From positions 1 through 5,310 of the forward strand of contig CAKZJM010000087.1 in assembly GCA_936943315.1 (NCBI GenBank): 5,310 nt of DNA. The letters are read 5' to 3'. The stretch is from an uncultured Methylophilus sp. (GTDB lineage: Bacteria; Pseudomonadota; Gammaproteobacteria; Burkholderiales; Methylophilaceae). A program made the translations under genes and the position numbers. Shown here piece by piece: positions 1 through 5,310 of this stretch. Under the pieces are notes generated by a model. It did not search any database, was not told where the DNA came from, and saw only the letters and a list, made by a program, of their open reading frames with translations. Positions within the stretch are counted from its first letter, which is position 1, and every line of letters starts with the position of its first letter.

Positions 1-407
1 CTGATCATGTCCACATGCCGGTTATCCGCATCGAGCCAGATCTCCACCTGCGGGTGTTGCTGCATGAATGCCGTCAGGGCCGGCGCCAGCCTCAAGTTGG
101 CATAAGACAAAGGCACAGACATTTTTAACAGTCCCCGCAATTCATCCGAGCGGTTACTGACTTCCAGTTCGGCCTCGTGTATGGCCTGCAATATTTGCTG
201 CGCACGCTGAAAAAACACTTTGCCAGTTTCAGTAGGCGAAAGTTTGCGTGTGGTTCGCAACAGCAGGCGCACGCCCAGGCGTGCTTCGAGCGCAATGATG
301 CGGCGGCTCACCAGTTGTTTTGAAATCCGCAGTGCCTGCGCTGCGCTGGTGAAGTTGCCATGCTTGACCACTTCAACAAAAAACTGCATTTCTTCGATCG
401 ATGCCAT
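1..407 (-). CDS. LysR-type transcriptional regulator, N-terminal part (cut by window start)
   Basis: Cytoplasmic DNA-binding regulator; 135 residues are visible and the C-terminus lies outside the window (family members are about 300 residues). Residues 1-61 form the LysR winged helix-turn-helix: MQFFVEVV at 7-14, the FTSAAQAL helix, a recognition helix around SKQLVSRR (29-36), then IALEARLGVRLL and a TRKLSPTETG wing. A linker helix follows, and the effector-binding domain begins near residue 90 (LRGLLKMSVPLSYANLRLAP). The wing is typical except that the usual LF..R is LLLR. The start at 407 is preferred because the LysR domain begins within a few residues of it; an AGG lies about 10 bases upstream, a weak ribosome binding site. 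Met7 is a less likely alternative. The gene is divergent from the doxX-dioxygenase unit, which it probably controls (inference from layout). It may belong to the CrgA/AaeR-like subgroup, but the effector is unknown. Confidence 0.93.
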   Translation of the reverse strand, partial: MASIEEMQFFVEVVKHGNFTSAAQALRISKQLVSRRIIALEARLGVRLLLRTTRKLSPTETGKVFFQRAQQILQAIHEAELEVSNRSDELRGLLKMSVPLSYANLRLAPALTAFMQQHPQVEIWLDADNRHVDMI

Positions 408-411
408 TGAT

Positions 412-430
412 TGTCAACCTATATGAGACA
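412..430. promoter_or_regulatory. Dyad TGTC-N11-GACA, possible LysR operator
   Basis: TGTC (412-415) and GACA (427-430) are perfect inverted arms separated by 11 bases. The site lies just upstream of the lysR start codon and downstream of its putative transcription start, a place where bound regulator would repress its own gene. LysR proteins typically bind dyads containing T-N11-A. The arms are short and could arise by chance. Confidence 0.22.
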
Positions 431-447
431 GTTTTACCATAATTGGC

Positions 448-458
448 ATGATTATCAT
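448..458. promoter_or_regulatory. Palindrome ATGATTATCAT within the divergent promoters
   Basis: An 11-base palindrome with perfect 5-base arms (ATGAT and ATCAT) around one central T. It covers the plus-strand -35 element and the minus-strand -10 element, so a protein bound here would affect both transcripts. It does not have a symmetric T-N11-A core, so assigning it to the LysR protein is speculative. The AT-rich arms may simply reflect the promoter elements. Confidence 0.25.
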
Positions 459-479
459 TTTTTTGTTTCAGTTATACAA
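451..479 (-). promoter_or_regulatory. Putative sigma-70 promoter of the lysR gene
   Basis: Read on the minus strand, TTGTAT (479-474, 3 of 6 to the -35 consensus) is followed after 17 bases by GATAAT (456-451, 5 of 6 to the -10 consensus). Transcription would start near 444, giving a leader of about 37 bases before the lysR start codon. It occupies almost exactly the same bases as the plus-strand promoter, so the two should exclude each other. The -35 is weak; identified by eye only. Confidence 0.4.
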
Positions 480-480
480 T
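452..480 (+). promoter_or_regulatory. Putative sigma-70 promoter of the doxX-dioxygenase unit
   Basis: TTATCA (452-457, 4 of 6 to TTGACA) and TACAAT (475-480, 5 of 6 to TATAAT) are separated by 17 bases. Transcription would begin near 487, leaving a leader of about 70 bases before the doxX start. The imperfect -35 fits a promoter that needs an activator such as the divergent LysR protein (inference). Confidence 0.42.
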
Positions 481-496
481 GCCTCATCAGCTGAAA

Positions 497-531
497 AGCC
501 TCAGGGAGTGATGCCAGGCTGATATGGCATC
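497..531 (+). promoter_or_regulatory. Interlocked inverted repeats in the doxX leader
   Basis: Two perfect inverted repeats interlock. AGCCT (497-501) pairs with AGGCT (516-520), and GATGCC (510-515) pairs with GGCATC (526-531). The 5' arm of the second lies in the loop of the first and directly abuts its 3' arm. In RNA this order matches an H-type pseudoknot (stems of 5 and 6 pairs, loops of 8, 0 and 5 bases) or two mutually exclusive hairpins. In DNA either dyad could be an operator. It sits 14 bases before the doxX ribosome binding site. No known riboswitch class is recognised. Confidence 0.25.
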
Positions 532-544
532 TCACAACATACTT

Positions 545-551
545 AAAGGAG
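545..551 (+). promoter_or_regulatory. Strong ribosome binding site of the doxX-family gene
   Basis: AAAGGAG lies 6 bases before the ATG at 558. This near-consensus Shine-Dalgarno sequence fixes the doxX start and is by far the strongest one visible in the window. Confidence 0.85.
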
Positions 552-557
552 CATCAC

Positions 558-947
558 ATGAACGCATTTCAATCCGCTGCCAGCGCCGCTGGTCGTATTT
601 TGTTATCACTGATTTTTATACTGAGTGGGGTAGGAAAAGTGGCCAATCCGGCCGGGACCATCGGCTATATTCAAAGTGTGGGTGCGCCCTTGCCTGAAGT
701 GGCCTATGCCATTGCGGTGTTTGTCGAACTGGTATTAGGGATCGCCTTGCTGGTAGGCTTTAAAGCGCGCTGGGCTGCAGCAGGCATTGCGGTGTTTACC
801 ATTGCAGCAGCGTTTTTGTTCCATAACAACATGGCTGATCAAATGCAGCAGATCATGTTCTTAAAAAACTTCACGATTGCTGGTGGCTTGCTGATGGTGG
901 TGGCCTTTGGTGCGGGGGCTTTCAGCCTGGATAACCGTCGTCGTTAA
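558..947 (+). CDS. DoxX-family inner-membrane protein
   Basis: A 129-residue integral membrane protein of the DoxX/YphA/YqjF type, a normal full length for the family. Four hydrophobic segments are visible at about 10-28, 48-68, 72-89 and 105-123. Family hallmarks are the LIFILSGVGKVANP stretch in the first segment, the glutamate (E57) of VELVLGIALLVGF in the second, and the HNN..D..Q.I.FLKN block (89-104) followed by AGGLL. The C-terminus ends in NRRR, which suits a cytoplasmic end by the positive-inside rule. DoxX was named for a subunit of archaeal thiosulfate:quinone oxidoreductase, but most bacterial members have no proven reaction and are linked to redox or thiol stress. It is the first gene of a two-gene unit with the dioxygenase and is probably controlled by the divergent LysR protein. 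The substrate is unknown. Confidence 0.9.
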   Translation: MNAFQSAASAAGRILLSLIFILSGVGKVANPAGTIGYIQSVGAPLPEVAYAIAVFVELVLGIALLVGFKARWAAAGIAVFTIAAAFLFHNNMADQMQQIMFLKNFTIAGGLLMVVAFGAGAFSLDNRRR

Positions 948-949
948 TC

Positions 950-953
950 GGGA
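950..953 (+). promoter_or_regulatory. Weak ribosome binding site of the dioxygenase gene
   Basis: GGGA ends 9 bases before the ATG at 963. It lies only 2 bases after the doxX stop codon (945-947), so ribosomes finishing doxX could re-initiate here. This supports translational coupling of the two genes. Confidence 0.4.
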
Positions 954-962
954 TGCGCCACA

Positions 963-1742
963 ATGACGACTTTGTTTGTTTCACACGGCGCACCCACGCT
1001 GGCCCTAGAGCCAGGCAATACCGGGCGGGTGCTGGCAGAAATCGCCACCCGTTTTCCGCGGCCAGACGCCATTCTGGTGGTGTCTGCCCACTGGGATACG
1101 CGGGTACCCACTGTCAGCCTGGCCACCCAGCCGGAAACCATTCATGATTTTGGCGGCTTTCCGCCCGCCTTGTACGCACAGCAATATCCGGCGCCAGGGG
1201 CGCCTGAGTTGGCGCAGCAGGTGGCCAGCTTGTTGCAGGCGCAGGATATTCCGGTGCATGTGCATCCACAGCGTGGCCTGGATCACGGTGCCTGGGTGCC
1301 TTTGATGCTGATGTATCCGCAGGCGGATATCCCGGTCACACAATTATCGATTCAAAGCACAGCCACCCCGGCGCAGCAGTTTGCCTTGGGGCAAGCCTTG
1401 CAGTCGCTACAGGCACAAAACCTGTTGATCTTGGCCTCTGGCGCCATCACCCACAATTTGGCAGATTTTTTTACCGCCAACCGGGATGCGGCGCCATTAG
1501 CGTATGTCACCGCATTTGCGGATTGGGTGGCGGAGCGTATTCAGACCCGGCAATGGCAGAGCCTGCTTAATTACCGGCTTGAGTGTCCGCAAGGAGCGCA
1601 AGCGCACCCGACAGCAGACCACTTGATGCCATTGTTTGTCGCCGCTGGCTGCGCGGCAGGCTTAAGGGACACCGTGCAGCGGTTCACACCAGAAAACACC
1701 TATGGCATTCTGGCCATGGATGCCTATTTGTGGGCCGCGTGA
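963..1742 (+). CDS. Class III extradiol ring-cleavage dioxygenase (YgiD/4,5-DOPA dioxygenase type)
   Basis: A 259-residue cytoplasmic enzyme of the LigB superfamily, similar in length to E. coli YgiD and plant DODA. These use a non-haem metal and O2 to open catechol-type rings next to the hydroxyls. Visible signatures are SHGAP (H8), VVSAHWDT (H43), GLDHGAWVPL (H108), ASGAITHNL (H164) and AHPTADHLMPL (H215, H220). H8, H43, H164 and H215 correspond by motif to the metal-binding histidines of YgiD-like proteins, and H108 to the conserved DHG(A/T)W histidine, so the active site looks complete. The C-terminal Y-G-I-L-A-M-D-A-Y also fits. It starts 15 bases after the doxX stop, in one operon. The true substrate is not readable from sequence; detoxification of a catechol or quinone precursor is an inference from the LysR-DoxX context. 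The start at 963 gives the usual short N-terminus before SHG. Confidence 0.93.
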   Translation: MTTLFVSHGAPTLALEPGNTGRVLAEIATRFPRPDAILVVSAHWDTRVPTVSLATQPETIHDFGGFPPALYAQQYPAPGAPELAQQVASLLQAQDIPVHVHPQRGLDHGAWVPLMLMYPQADIPVTQLSIQSTATPAQQFALGQALQSLQAQNLLILASGAITHNLADFFTANRDAAPLAYVTAFADWVAERIQTRQWQSLLNYRLECPQGAQAHPTADHLMPLFVAAGCAAGLRDTVQRFTPENTYGILAMDAYLWAA

Positions 1743-1753
1743 GGATTGGGCTA

Positions 1754-3112
1754 TTAACGCAAACCGTATTGGTTTAACTTATTCCACAGTGAGCGCTCGC
1801 TGATCTCCAGCAGCTTGGCCGCCTTGGTTTTGTTGCCCTGGCAGGCATCCAGCGCTTGTAAAATCAGGCGCCGTTCAATCAACTCAGTGGCACGTGGGAT
1901 AGACAAATCGTTACCCGCGTTCTCTGCTTGTGGGGCTGTGCCGGTGACCGAAGCGACCGGCTGTGCGATATCCGCAGGCAGATGCTGAGGCTGTATGGTC
2001 TGGTTGCCAGCCAGAATCGCGGCGCGTTCCAGAATGTTTTCCAACTCACGCACATTGCCGGGCCAGCGGTATTGTTGCAGGCAAAGACGGGCGCTTTCGC
2101 TAAGCTGGCTCTGGCGTTTACCCAAAAAGTAATCAGCCAGCAGGCCAATATCGTTACCGCGGTCACGCAGAGGCGGCACCTGCAGTTGTATCACATTGAG
2201 GCGGTAATACAGGTCTTCACGCAACTTGCCCTCTTTGACCGCTTGCAACGGGTCGCGGTTGGTTGCCGCTACCACACGGACATCGAGCGCAATTTGCCGG
2301 TTGCCGCCCAGTTTTTCGACGATATTTTCCTGCAATACGCGCAACAGTTTTGATTGCAGCTGGATAGGCATTTCGGTGATTTCATCCAGAAACAGGGTGC
2401 CGCCATTGGCCAGCTCAAATTTGCCCACCCGTTCTTTCACGGCGCCGGTAAACGCGCCTTTTTCATGGCCAAACAATTCCGATTCCAGAATATCGGCCGG
2501 AATCGCTGCACAGTTCACGGCCACAAACAGTTCGGATTTGCGCGATGATGCATCATGCAGTGCTTTTGCCACCAACTCTTTACCGGTGCCGGTTTCACCG
2601 ACCACGAACACGGTGGCGCGTTCGGGTGCGACCTGCTGGATCATGTGCTTGAGCGATTGCATGGGTTCACTGTCGCCAATGAGCCCGGTCACCGGCGGTT
2701 GGCTGGTTTCTTTCAAGAATGTGTTTTCCATCTGGATGCGATTCACCGCCAGGGCTTTTTTAATCGCGATTTCCAGTGTTTCCAATTCAAACGGGCGCAG
2801 GATGTAGTCACTGGCCCCCAGTTTCATTGCCTCGACCGCCGTTTTAATCTCGCCTTGCGCCGTTACCATGATGAACGGCAAGCGTTCATATTGTTTGCGC
2901 AGGTTTTCCAGCAAGACCAAGCCACTCATGCCCGGCATATGCAAGTCGCTCACCACCAGGTCAATTTGCTGCTGCTGGATCAGCGCTAGCGCTTCACGGC
3001 CATTGCCGGCAGAGAGTGCGCGGTAACCGGCCTGCCGCAAACTGATTTCAAGCAGCCTGCGCATATGCGGTTCATCATCAACGGCCAGGATAGTATGTTG
3101 CGGAGTGGACAT
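1754..3112 (-). CDS. NtrC-family sigma-54-dependent response regulator
   Basis: A 452-residue cytoplasmic regulator of normal length. The receiver (1-120) has the acid pair D12/D13, phospho-acceptor D56 (VVSDLHMPGMSG) and T84, but the switch lysine is arginine (YILRPF, R106). The AAA+ domain (about 143-370) has Walker A GETGTGKE (172-179), the GAFTGA sigma-54 loop (219-224), Walker B GGTLFLDE (237-244), ATNRD (283-287), the LREDLYYRLNV block with its finger arginines, and WPGNVRELEN (350-359). The segment between YFLGKRQ and LSESA is several residues shorter than in E. coli NtrC. A variable linker (380-402) leads to a Fis-type helix-turn-helix (about 413-452: GNKTKAAKLL, SERSLWNKL). It should hydrolyse ATP to open sigma-54 promoters when phosphorylated by the kinase encoded just upstream. 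No Shine-Dalgarno is seen before its ATG, which suggests coupling to the kinase gene. Target genes are unknown. Confidence 0.96.
   Translation of the reverse strand: MSTPQHTILAVDDEPHMRRLLEISLRQAGYRALSAGNGREALALIQQQQIDLVVSDLHMPGMSGLVLLENLRKQYERLPFIMVTAQGEIKTAVEAMKLGASDYILRPFELETLEIAIKKALAVNRIQMENTFLKETSQPPVTGLIGDSEPMQSLKHMIQQVAPERATVFVVGETGTGKELVAKALHDASSRKSELFVAVNCAAIPADILESELFGHEKGAFTGAVKERVGKFELANGGTLFLDEITEMPIQLQSKLLRVLQENIVEKLGGNRQIALDVRVVAATNRDPLQAVKEGKLREDLYYRLNVIQLQVPPLRDRGNDIGLLADYFLGKRQSQLSESARLCLQQYRWPGNVRELENILERAAILAGNQTIQPQHLPADIAQPVASVTGTAPQAENAGNDLSIPRATELIERRLILQALDACQGNKTKAAKLLEISERSLWNKLNQYGLR
1761..1775. repeat. Short inverted repeat at the convergent gene ends
   Basis: AAACC (1761-1765) and GGTTT (1771-1775) are perfect 5-base arms around GTATT, inside the last codons of the response-regulator gene. 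The stem is short and only two pairs per arm are G-C. No T-run follows on either strand, so it is not called a terminator. Confidence 0.2.
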
Positions 3113-3114
3113 GG

Positions 3115-4776
3115 TTATACGGTTGCGAGTGGGAGTGATAAGTTAAATTGGGCGCCTTGCCAGGCACTGGTGCTGTAACTGATTGTACCACCATGGGCTT
3201 CTATGATTTGCTTTACCACGGCCAGTCCCAGGCCTACGCCCCCGGCCCGTTGCGTGAAAAAGGCTTCAAACAAATAGGCCTGTTGGTGAGTGGGCACACC
3301 TGGGCCATTGTCGGCCACTGAGATGAGGGCATGCTGATCATCACTGTCTAGATATAAGGCGATACGTCCGCCTTCGGGCAGAATCTGGATGGCATTCATC
3401 AGCAGGTTCAGCAGCACTTGAGTCATTTGGTCCTGATCTGCAGCCACCATGACGGCTTGGGTCGCGTGCAGTGACAAGTTTATTTGCTTGGCTTGCGCCT
3501 GTTTTTGCAACATGGCGACGACATGTTGCAAATGGGTTTGCAGGTCTAGCGGGATTTTGTTCGGTGGGCGCGGCCGCGCAGAATCAATCAGGGCGGTCAC
3601 CAGTTTATTCAGGCGCTCGGTTTCCGAGATAATAAATCCCAGTACTTCACGGCCATCCTCGCTGAGTTGTGGTTCCCTCAGCAATACATCGGCTGAAGAA
3701 CGCATAATGCCTAACGGCGTTCTCACTTCATGGCTCATGGCGGCGGCCATTTCACCCACCACCGCCAGCTTGGCGGCGCGGGTCAGTTGCTGTTCTGATT
3801 CTGCCAGCTCGGCAGCCATCTGCGTAAACGCCTGATGCAGCGACTGTACCTCAGCTGGACCAGTGGATTCGGGAGGCGTTGATCCTGGCTGGCGGAAGCG
3901 TTGCACGTAGCGTGTCAGTGCCTCCAATGGTCGGCTGATGTTTTGCGCAATCGGGCGGACCAGCAGCAGTGACGCCACCAGGATGATGCCGAGCAAGGCA
4001 ATAAAAATATTGCCCAGACGATGTACTGGGGCGACTGCGACATCGTGGTCTTTATTGAGGTGGATTTGCCAGCCGTAGAGTGGCAGGCGGCTGGTCACAT
4101 CCGCCTTGGCGTGCAAGCTGTGTTGTTGGTCTGACCAATGTTTGGATTGTGCCAGGATAGCCTGAGTGTCATCCACTAAAGCCAGTTCAGTGCTGTGTTG
4201 CGCGGCATGGTCTAGCAGGCTTTCTATCACCTGCCAGTTAAAGGTGGCGACCAGTTTACCCATGGGCTGAAAGGTGGTTTGCGAGGTGATGGGGGCGGAG
4301 ATCATTAGCTGACGGCGGTTGAGCTGATACAGGGTAATCAGCTGGCTGTTATCGCGAAATGCAACCCAGACGGGCGGCGTTTGCAAGGGTTTGCCAATGT
4401 TGGCCGGGCGGCTGGAGGCGACGATCAGCCCCTGGCGGTCGACCACATCAAGATTGATATATTGTTCTGCATAACTCTGCCTTGTTTCAGCCAGAAAATT
4501 AGACAATCGCTTGTCAATGTCACCGATCAGCAAGTCTTGCATGATGCCAAGCTGGCTCCAGCTGCGTACATTTTGCACCCGCTCGTTCAAGACACTGTCG
4601 ACGTGTTCGGCCACGGCTTTACCCGTGGTTTGCAGGTCATGCTGGATTTCACTGCGCAATGCCGATTTGGCCTGGTAAAAACTCAACACGCTCACCATGA
4701 GCGCGGGCAGTAAACCGGCCAGCAAAAATGCGATTAAAAGCATTTTGCGGATGGTGAGTGGCGAATGAAAGCGCAT
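3115..4776 (-). CDS. Membrane sensor histidine kinase with periplasmic dCache-like domain
   Basis: A 553-residue inner-membrane kinase and likely partner of the NtrC-type regulator that follows 2 bases after its stop. TM1 spans about 12-34. A periplasmic domain of about 220 residues follows; LDVVDRQGLIVASS (109-122) with NIGKPL, and a second membrane-proximal module (LALVDDTQAILAQS, LYGWQIHL), fit a double Cache fold that binds small ligands. TM2 is at 255-274, then a HAMP-like region (275-327). The HisKA domain has GEMAAAMSHEVRTPL with H349. The HExxT pattern (H349, E350, T353) is associated with phosphatase as well as kinase activity. The ATPase domain has the N box (LLNLLMNAI, N457/N461), G1 DNGPGVP (489-495), the FEAFF F-box and G2 GGVGLGLAVVK (512-522). 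All catalytic motifs are present. There is no clear Shine-Dalgarno at 4776, so the start rests on the basic N-terminus before TM1; Met12 is an alternative. The ligand is unknown. Confidence 0.95.
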   Translation of the reverse strand: MRFHSPLTIRKMLLIAFLLAGLLPALMVSVLSFYQAKSALRSEIQHDLQTTGKAVAEHVDSVLNERVQNVRSWSQLGIMQDLLIGDIDKRLSNFLAETRQSYAEQYINLDVVDRQGLIVASSRPANIGKPLQTPPVWVAFRDNSQLITLYQLNRRQLMISAPITSQTTFQPMGKLVATFNWQVIESLLDHAAQHSTELALVDDTQAILAQSKHWSDQQHSLHAKADVTSRLPLYGWQIHLNKDHDVAVAPVHRLGNIFIALLGIILVASLLLVRPIAQNISRPLEALTRYVQRFRQPGSTPPESTGPAEVQSLHQAFTQMAAELAESEQQLTRAAKLAVVGEMAAAMSHEVRTPLGIMRSSADVLLREPQLSEDGREVLGFIISETERLNKLVTALIDSARPRPPNKIPLDLQTHLQHVVAMLQKQAQAKQINLSLHATQAVMVAADQDQMTQVLLNLLMNAIQILPEGGRIALYLDSDDQHALISVADNGPGVPTHQQAYLFEAFFTQRAGGVGLGLAVVKQIIEAHGGTISYSTSAWQGAQFNLSLPLATV

Positions 4777-4835
4777 AAGATGTGAGAAAATAGAGGTTAA
4801 ATGATTATTGCCGGAATGCGCATCATGGATCAGAT
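4777..4835. promoter_or_regulatory. Divergent gap between kinase and outer-membrane protein genes
   Basis: This 59-base gap must carry both divergent start regions unless promoters lie inside the genes. On the minus strand AATAAT (4809-4804) is 5 of 6 to the -10 consensus but has no good -35 partner, so an activator-dependent promoter is possible. An 8-base palindrome ATGCGCAT lies at 4816-4823. I found no GG-N10-GC sigma-54 core on either strand here. A weak GGAT (4827-4830) precedes the plus-strand ATG. Confidence 0.3.
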
Positions 4836-5310
4836 ATGTTAAGCCGTTTACTCAGGGTCACGCTCAGTGTAATCAGCCTGTGTATGCTATGCAAGTCAGC
4901 AATGGCAGAAGAGCCTGACGCATTCTGGAATGCCTTTCATGTGGGTGGCTATAGCAGTATGGATGTGCGCTTGCCGCGCACCGAAGCGGCACAGCTTACT
5001 TGGAACCAGGTGAGTATGATTGTCACCTGGGATCAGGGCGGGCGCACCAAATTTTTTAGTGAGCTCGAACTGGAAGATCCGCTGTCTTACGACCATCGCC
5101 AGGGCGCCAACACCAAACAAAGCTATCTCGATCTTGAGCGGTTCTACCTTGATTACAACATCAATGAAAAAGTGAATGCCCGGGTGGGCCGCTTTCTGAC
5201 GCCAGCGGGGCGCTGGAACCAGTTGCATGCGCCGCCCCTGGTGTGGACGGCCAGCCGCCCGCTAGTCACTTCGCGTTTTTTTCCTTCCAGCATCAATGGC
5301 GCCATGCTGT
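4836..5310 (+). CDS. Putative outer-membrane beta-barrel (porin-like) protein, N-terminal part (cut by window end)
   Basis: The open frame runs to the window end without a stop (158 complete codons). Residues 1-24 form a Sec signal peptide: a basic start (MLSRLLR), a hydrophobic core (VTLSVISLCML) and an AMA cleavage site before EEPDAFW. The mature part is polar with alternating, beta-strand-like stretches (FHVGGYSSMDVRL, VSMIVTWDQ, TKFFSELELED, YLDLERFYLDYNI, VNARVGRFLTPAGRWNQ). VGRFLTPAGRWN is typical of porin-like barrels, where a strand ends in GR..TP.G. The family is not identified precisely; an exported non-barrel protein is the alternative. The start at 4836 is chosen because it gives a proper signal peptide; a weak GGAT lies 5 bases upstream, and Met17 and Met23 would destroy the signal. 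Divergent from the two-component genes, so it may be their target or part of the same sensing/uptake function (inference). Confidence 0.72.
   Translation, partial: MLSRLLRVTLSVISLCMLCKSAMAEEPDAFWNAFHVGGYSSMDVRLPRTEAAQLTWNQVSMIVTWDQGGRTKFFSELELEDPLSYDHRQGANTKQSYLDLERFYLDYNINEKVNARVGRFLTPAGRWNQLHAPPLVWTASRPLVTSRFFPSSINGAML

Noticed and set aside
220..426. 68-codon plus-strand frame over the lysR start
   Set aside because: Antisense to a clear LysR DNA-binding domain; the peptide shows no recognisable feature.
457..464. Run of seven T bases as a terminator tail
   Set aside because: No stable hairpin directly precedes it, and it falls between the -35 and -10 of the proposed promoters, where it is better explained as spacer.
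944..1343. Short frames on both strands inside the dioxygenase gene
   Set aside because: Out-of-frame or antisense shadows of a gene whose metal-binding motifs are all in one frame.
1761..1775. AAACC/GGTTT hairpin as a bidirectional terminator
   Set aside because: The stem is only 5 base pairs with 2 G-C pairs and has no T-run on either side.
1928..2989. Several long plus-strand open frames (about 140-190 codons) opposite the response-regulator gene
   Set aside because: They lie wholly antisense to a gene with complete, well-recognised domains, have no ribosome binding site or family motif, and are rich in residues expected from reading a coding strand backwards.
4381..4713. 110-codon plus-strand frame opposite the kinase sensor domain
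   Set aside because: Antisense to the kinase, which has two membrane segments and a coherent Cache-like domain in the chosen frame; no start signals.
4896..5228. 110-codon minus-strand frame at the right end
   Set aside because: It competes with the plus-strand frame, which has a proper signal peptide and beta-strand pattern and stays open to the window end; the minus-strand product has no recognisable feature.
1..5310. Mobile element, phage, CRISPR, toxin-antitoxin or defence system
   Set aside because: No transposase, integrase, direct-repeat array, tRNA or defence-type domain is seen; all six genes belong to ordinary regulatory, redox and envelope families with similar base composition.

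Overview
The window is ordinary-looking chromosomal DNA from a Gram-negative bacterium. Moderate GC content, a sigma-54-type activator, an outer-membrane protein with a Sec signal peptide and proteobacterial-style protein sequences point to the Proteobacteria. A betaproteobacterium such as a member of the Methylophilaceae is my tentative guess from the overall feel of the proteins; no marker in the window proves it. There are six genes, two of them cut by the window ends. I see no RNA gene, mobile element, CRISPR array or long repeat.

Left block (1-1742): a LysR-type regulator (minus strand, cut at the left end) is divergent from a two-gene unit on the plus strand, a DoxX-family membrane protein followed 15 bases later by a class III extradiol ring-cleavage dioxygenase of the YgiD/4,5-DOPA dioxygenase type. 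The 150-base divergent gap holds two face-to-face sigma-70-like promoters that use almost the same bases, plus several short dyads. This is the usual layout of a LysR regulator controlling its divergent neighbour, here probably an aromatic or quinone stress/detoxification unit.

Middle block (1754-4776): a two-component system on the minus strand. A membrane histidine kinase with a large periplasmic, dCache-like sensor domain is transcribed first. It is followed after a 2-base gap by an NtrC-family response regulator (receiver, sigma-54 AAA+ ATPase, Fis-type helix-turn-helix). The regulator has intact GAFTGA and Walker motifs, but arginine replaces the conserved switch lysine of the receiver. 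The dioxygenase and regulator genes converge with only 11 bases between stop codons and no recognisable terminator.

Right block (4836-5310): the start of an exported, probably outer-membrane beta-barrel protein, divergent from the kinase gene across a 59-base gap and cut by the window end. Its position makes it a candidate target or functional partner of the two-component system, but no canonical sigma-54 promoter is visible in front of it.

I found no clearly undescribed system. The points most worth a second look are the K-to-R receiver substitution, the overlapping divergent promoters, the pseudoknot-compatible arrangement in the doxX leader, and the pairing of a dCache kinase/NtrC system with a divergent outer-membrane protein.
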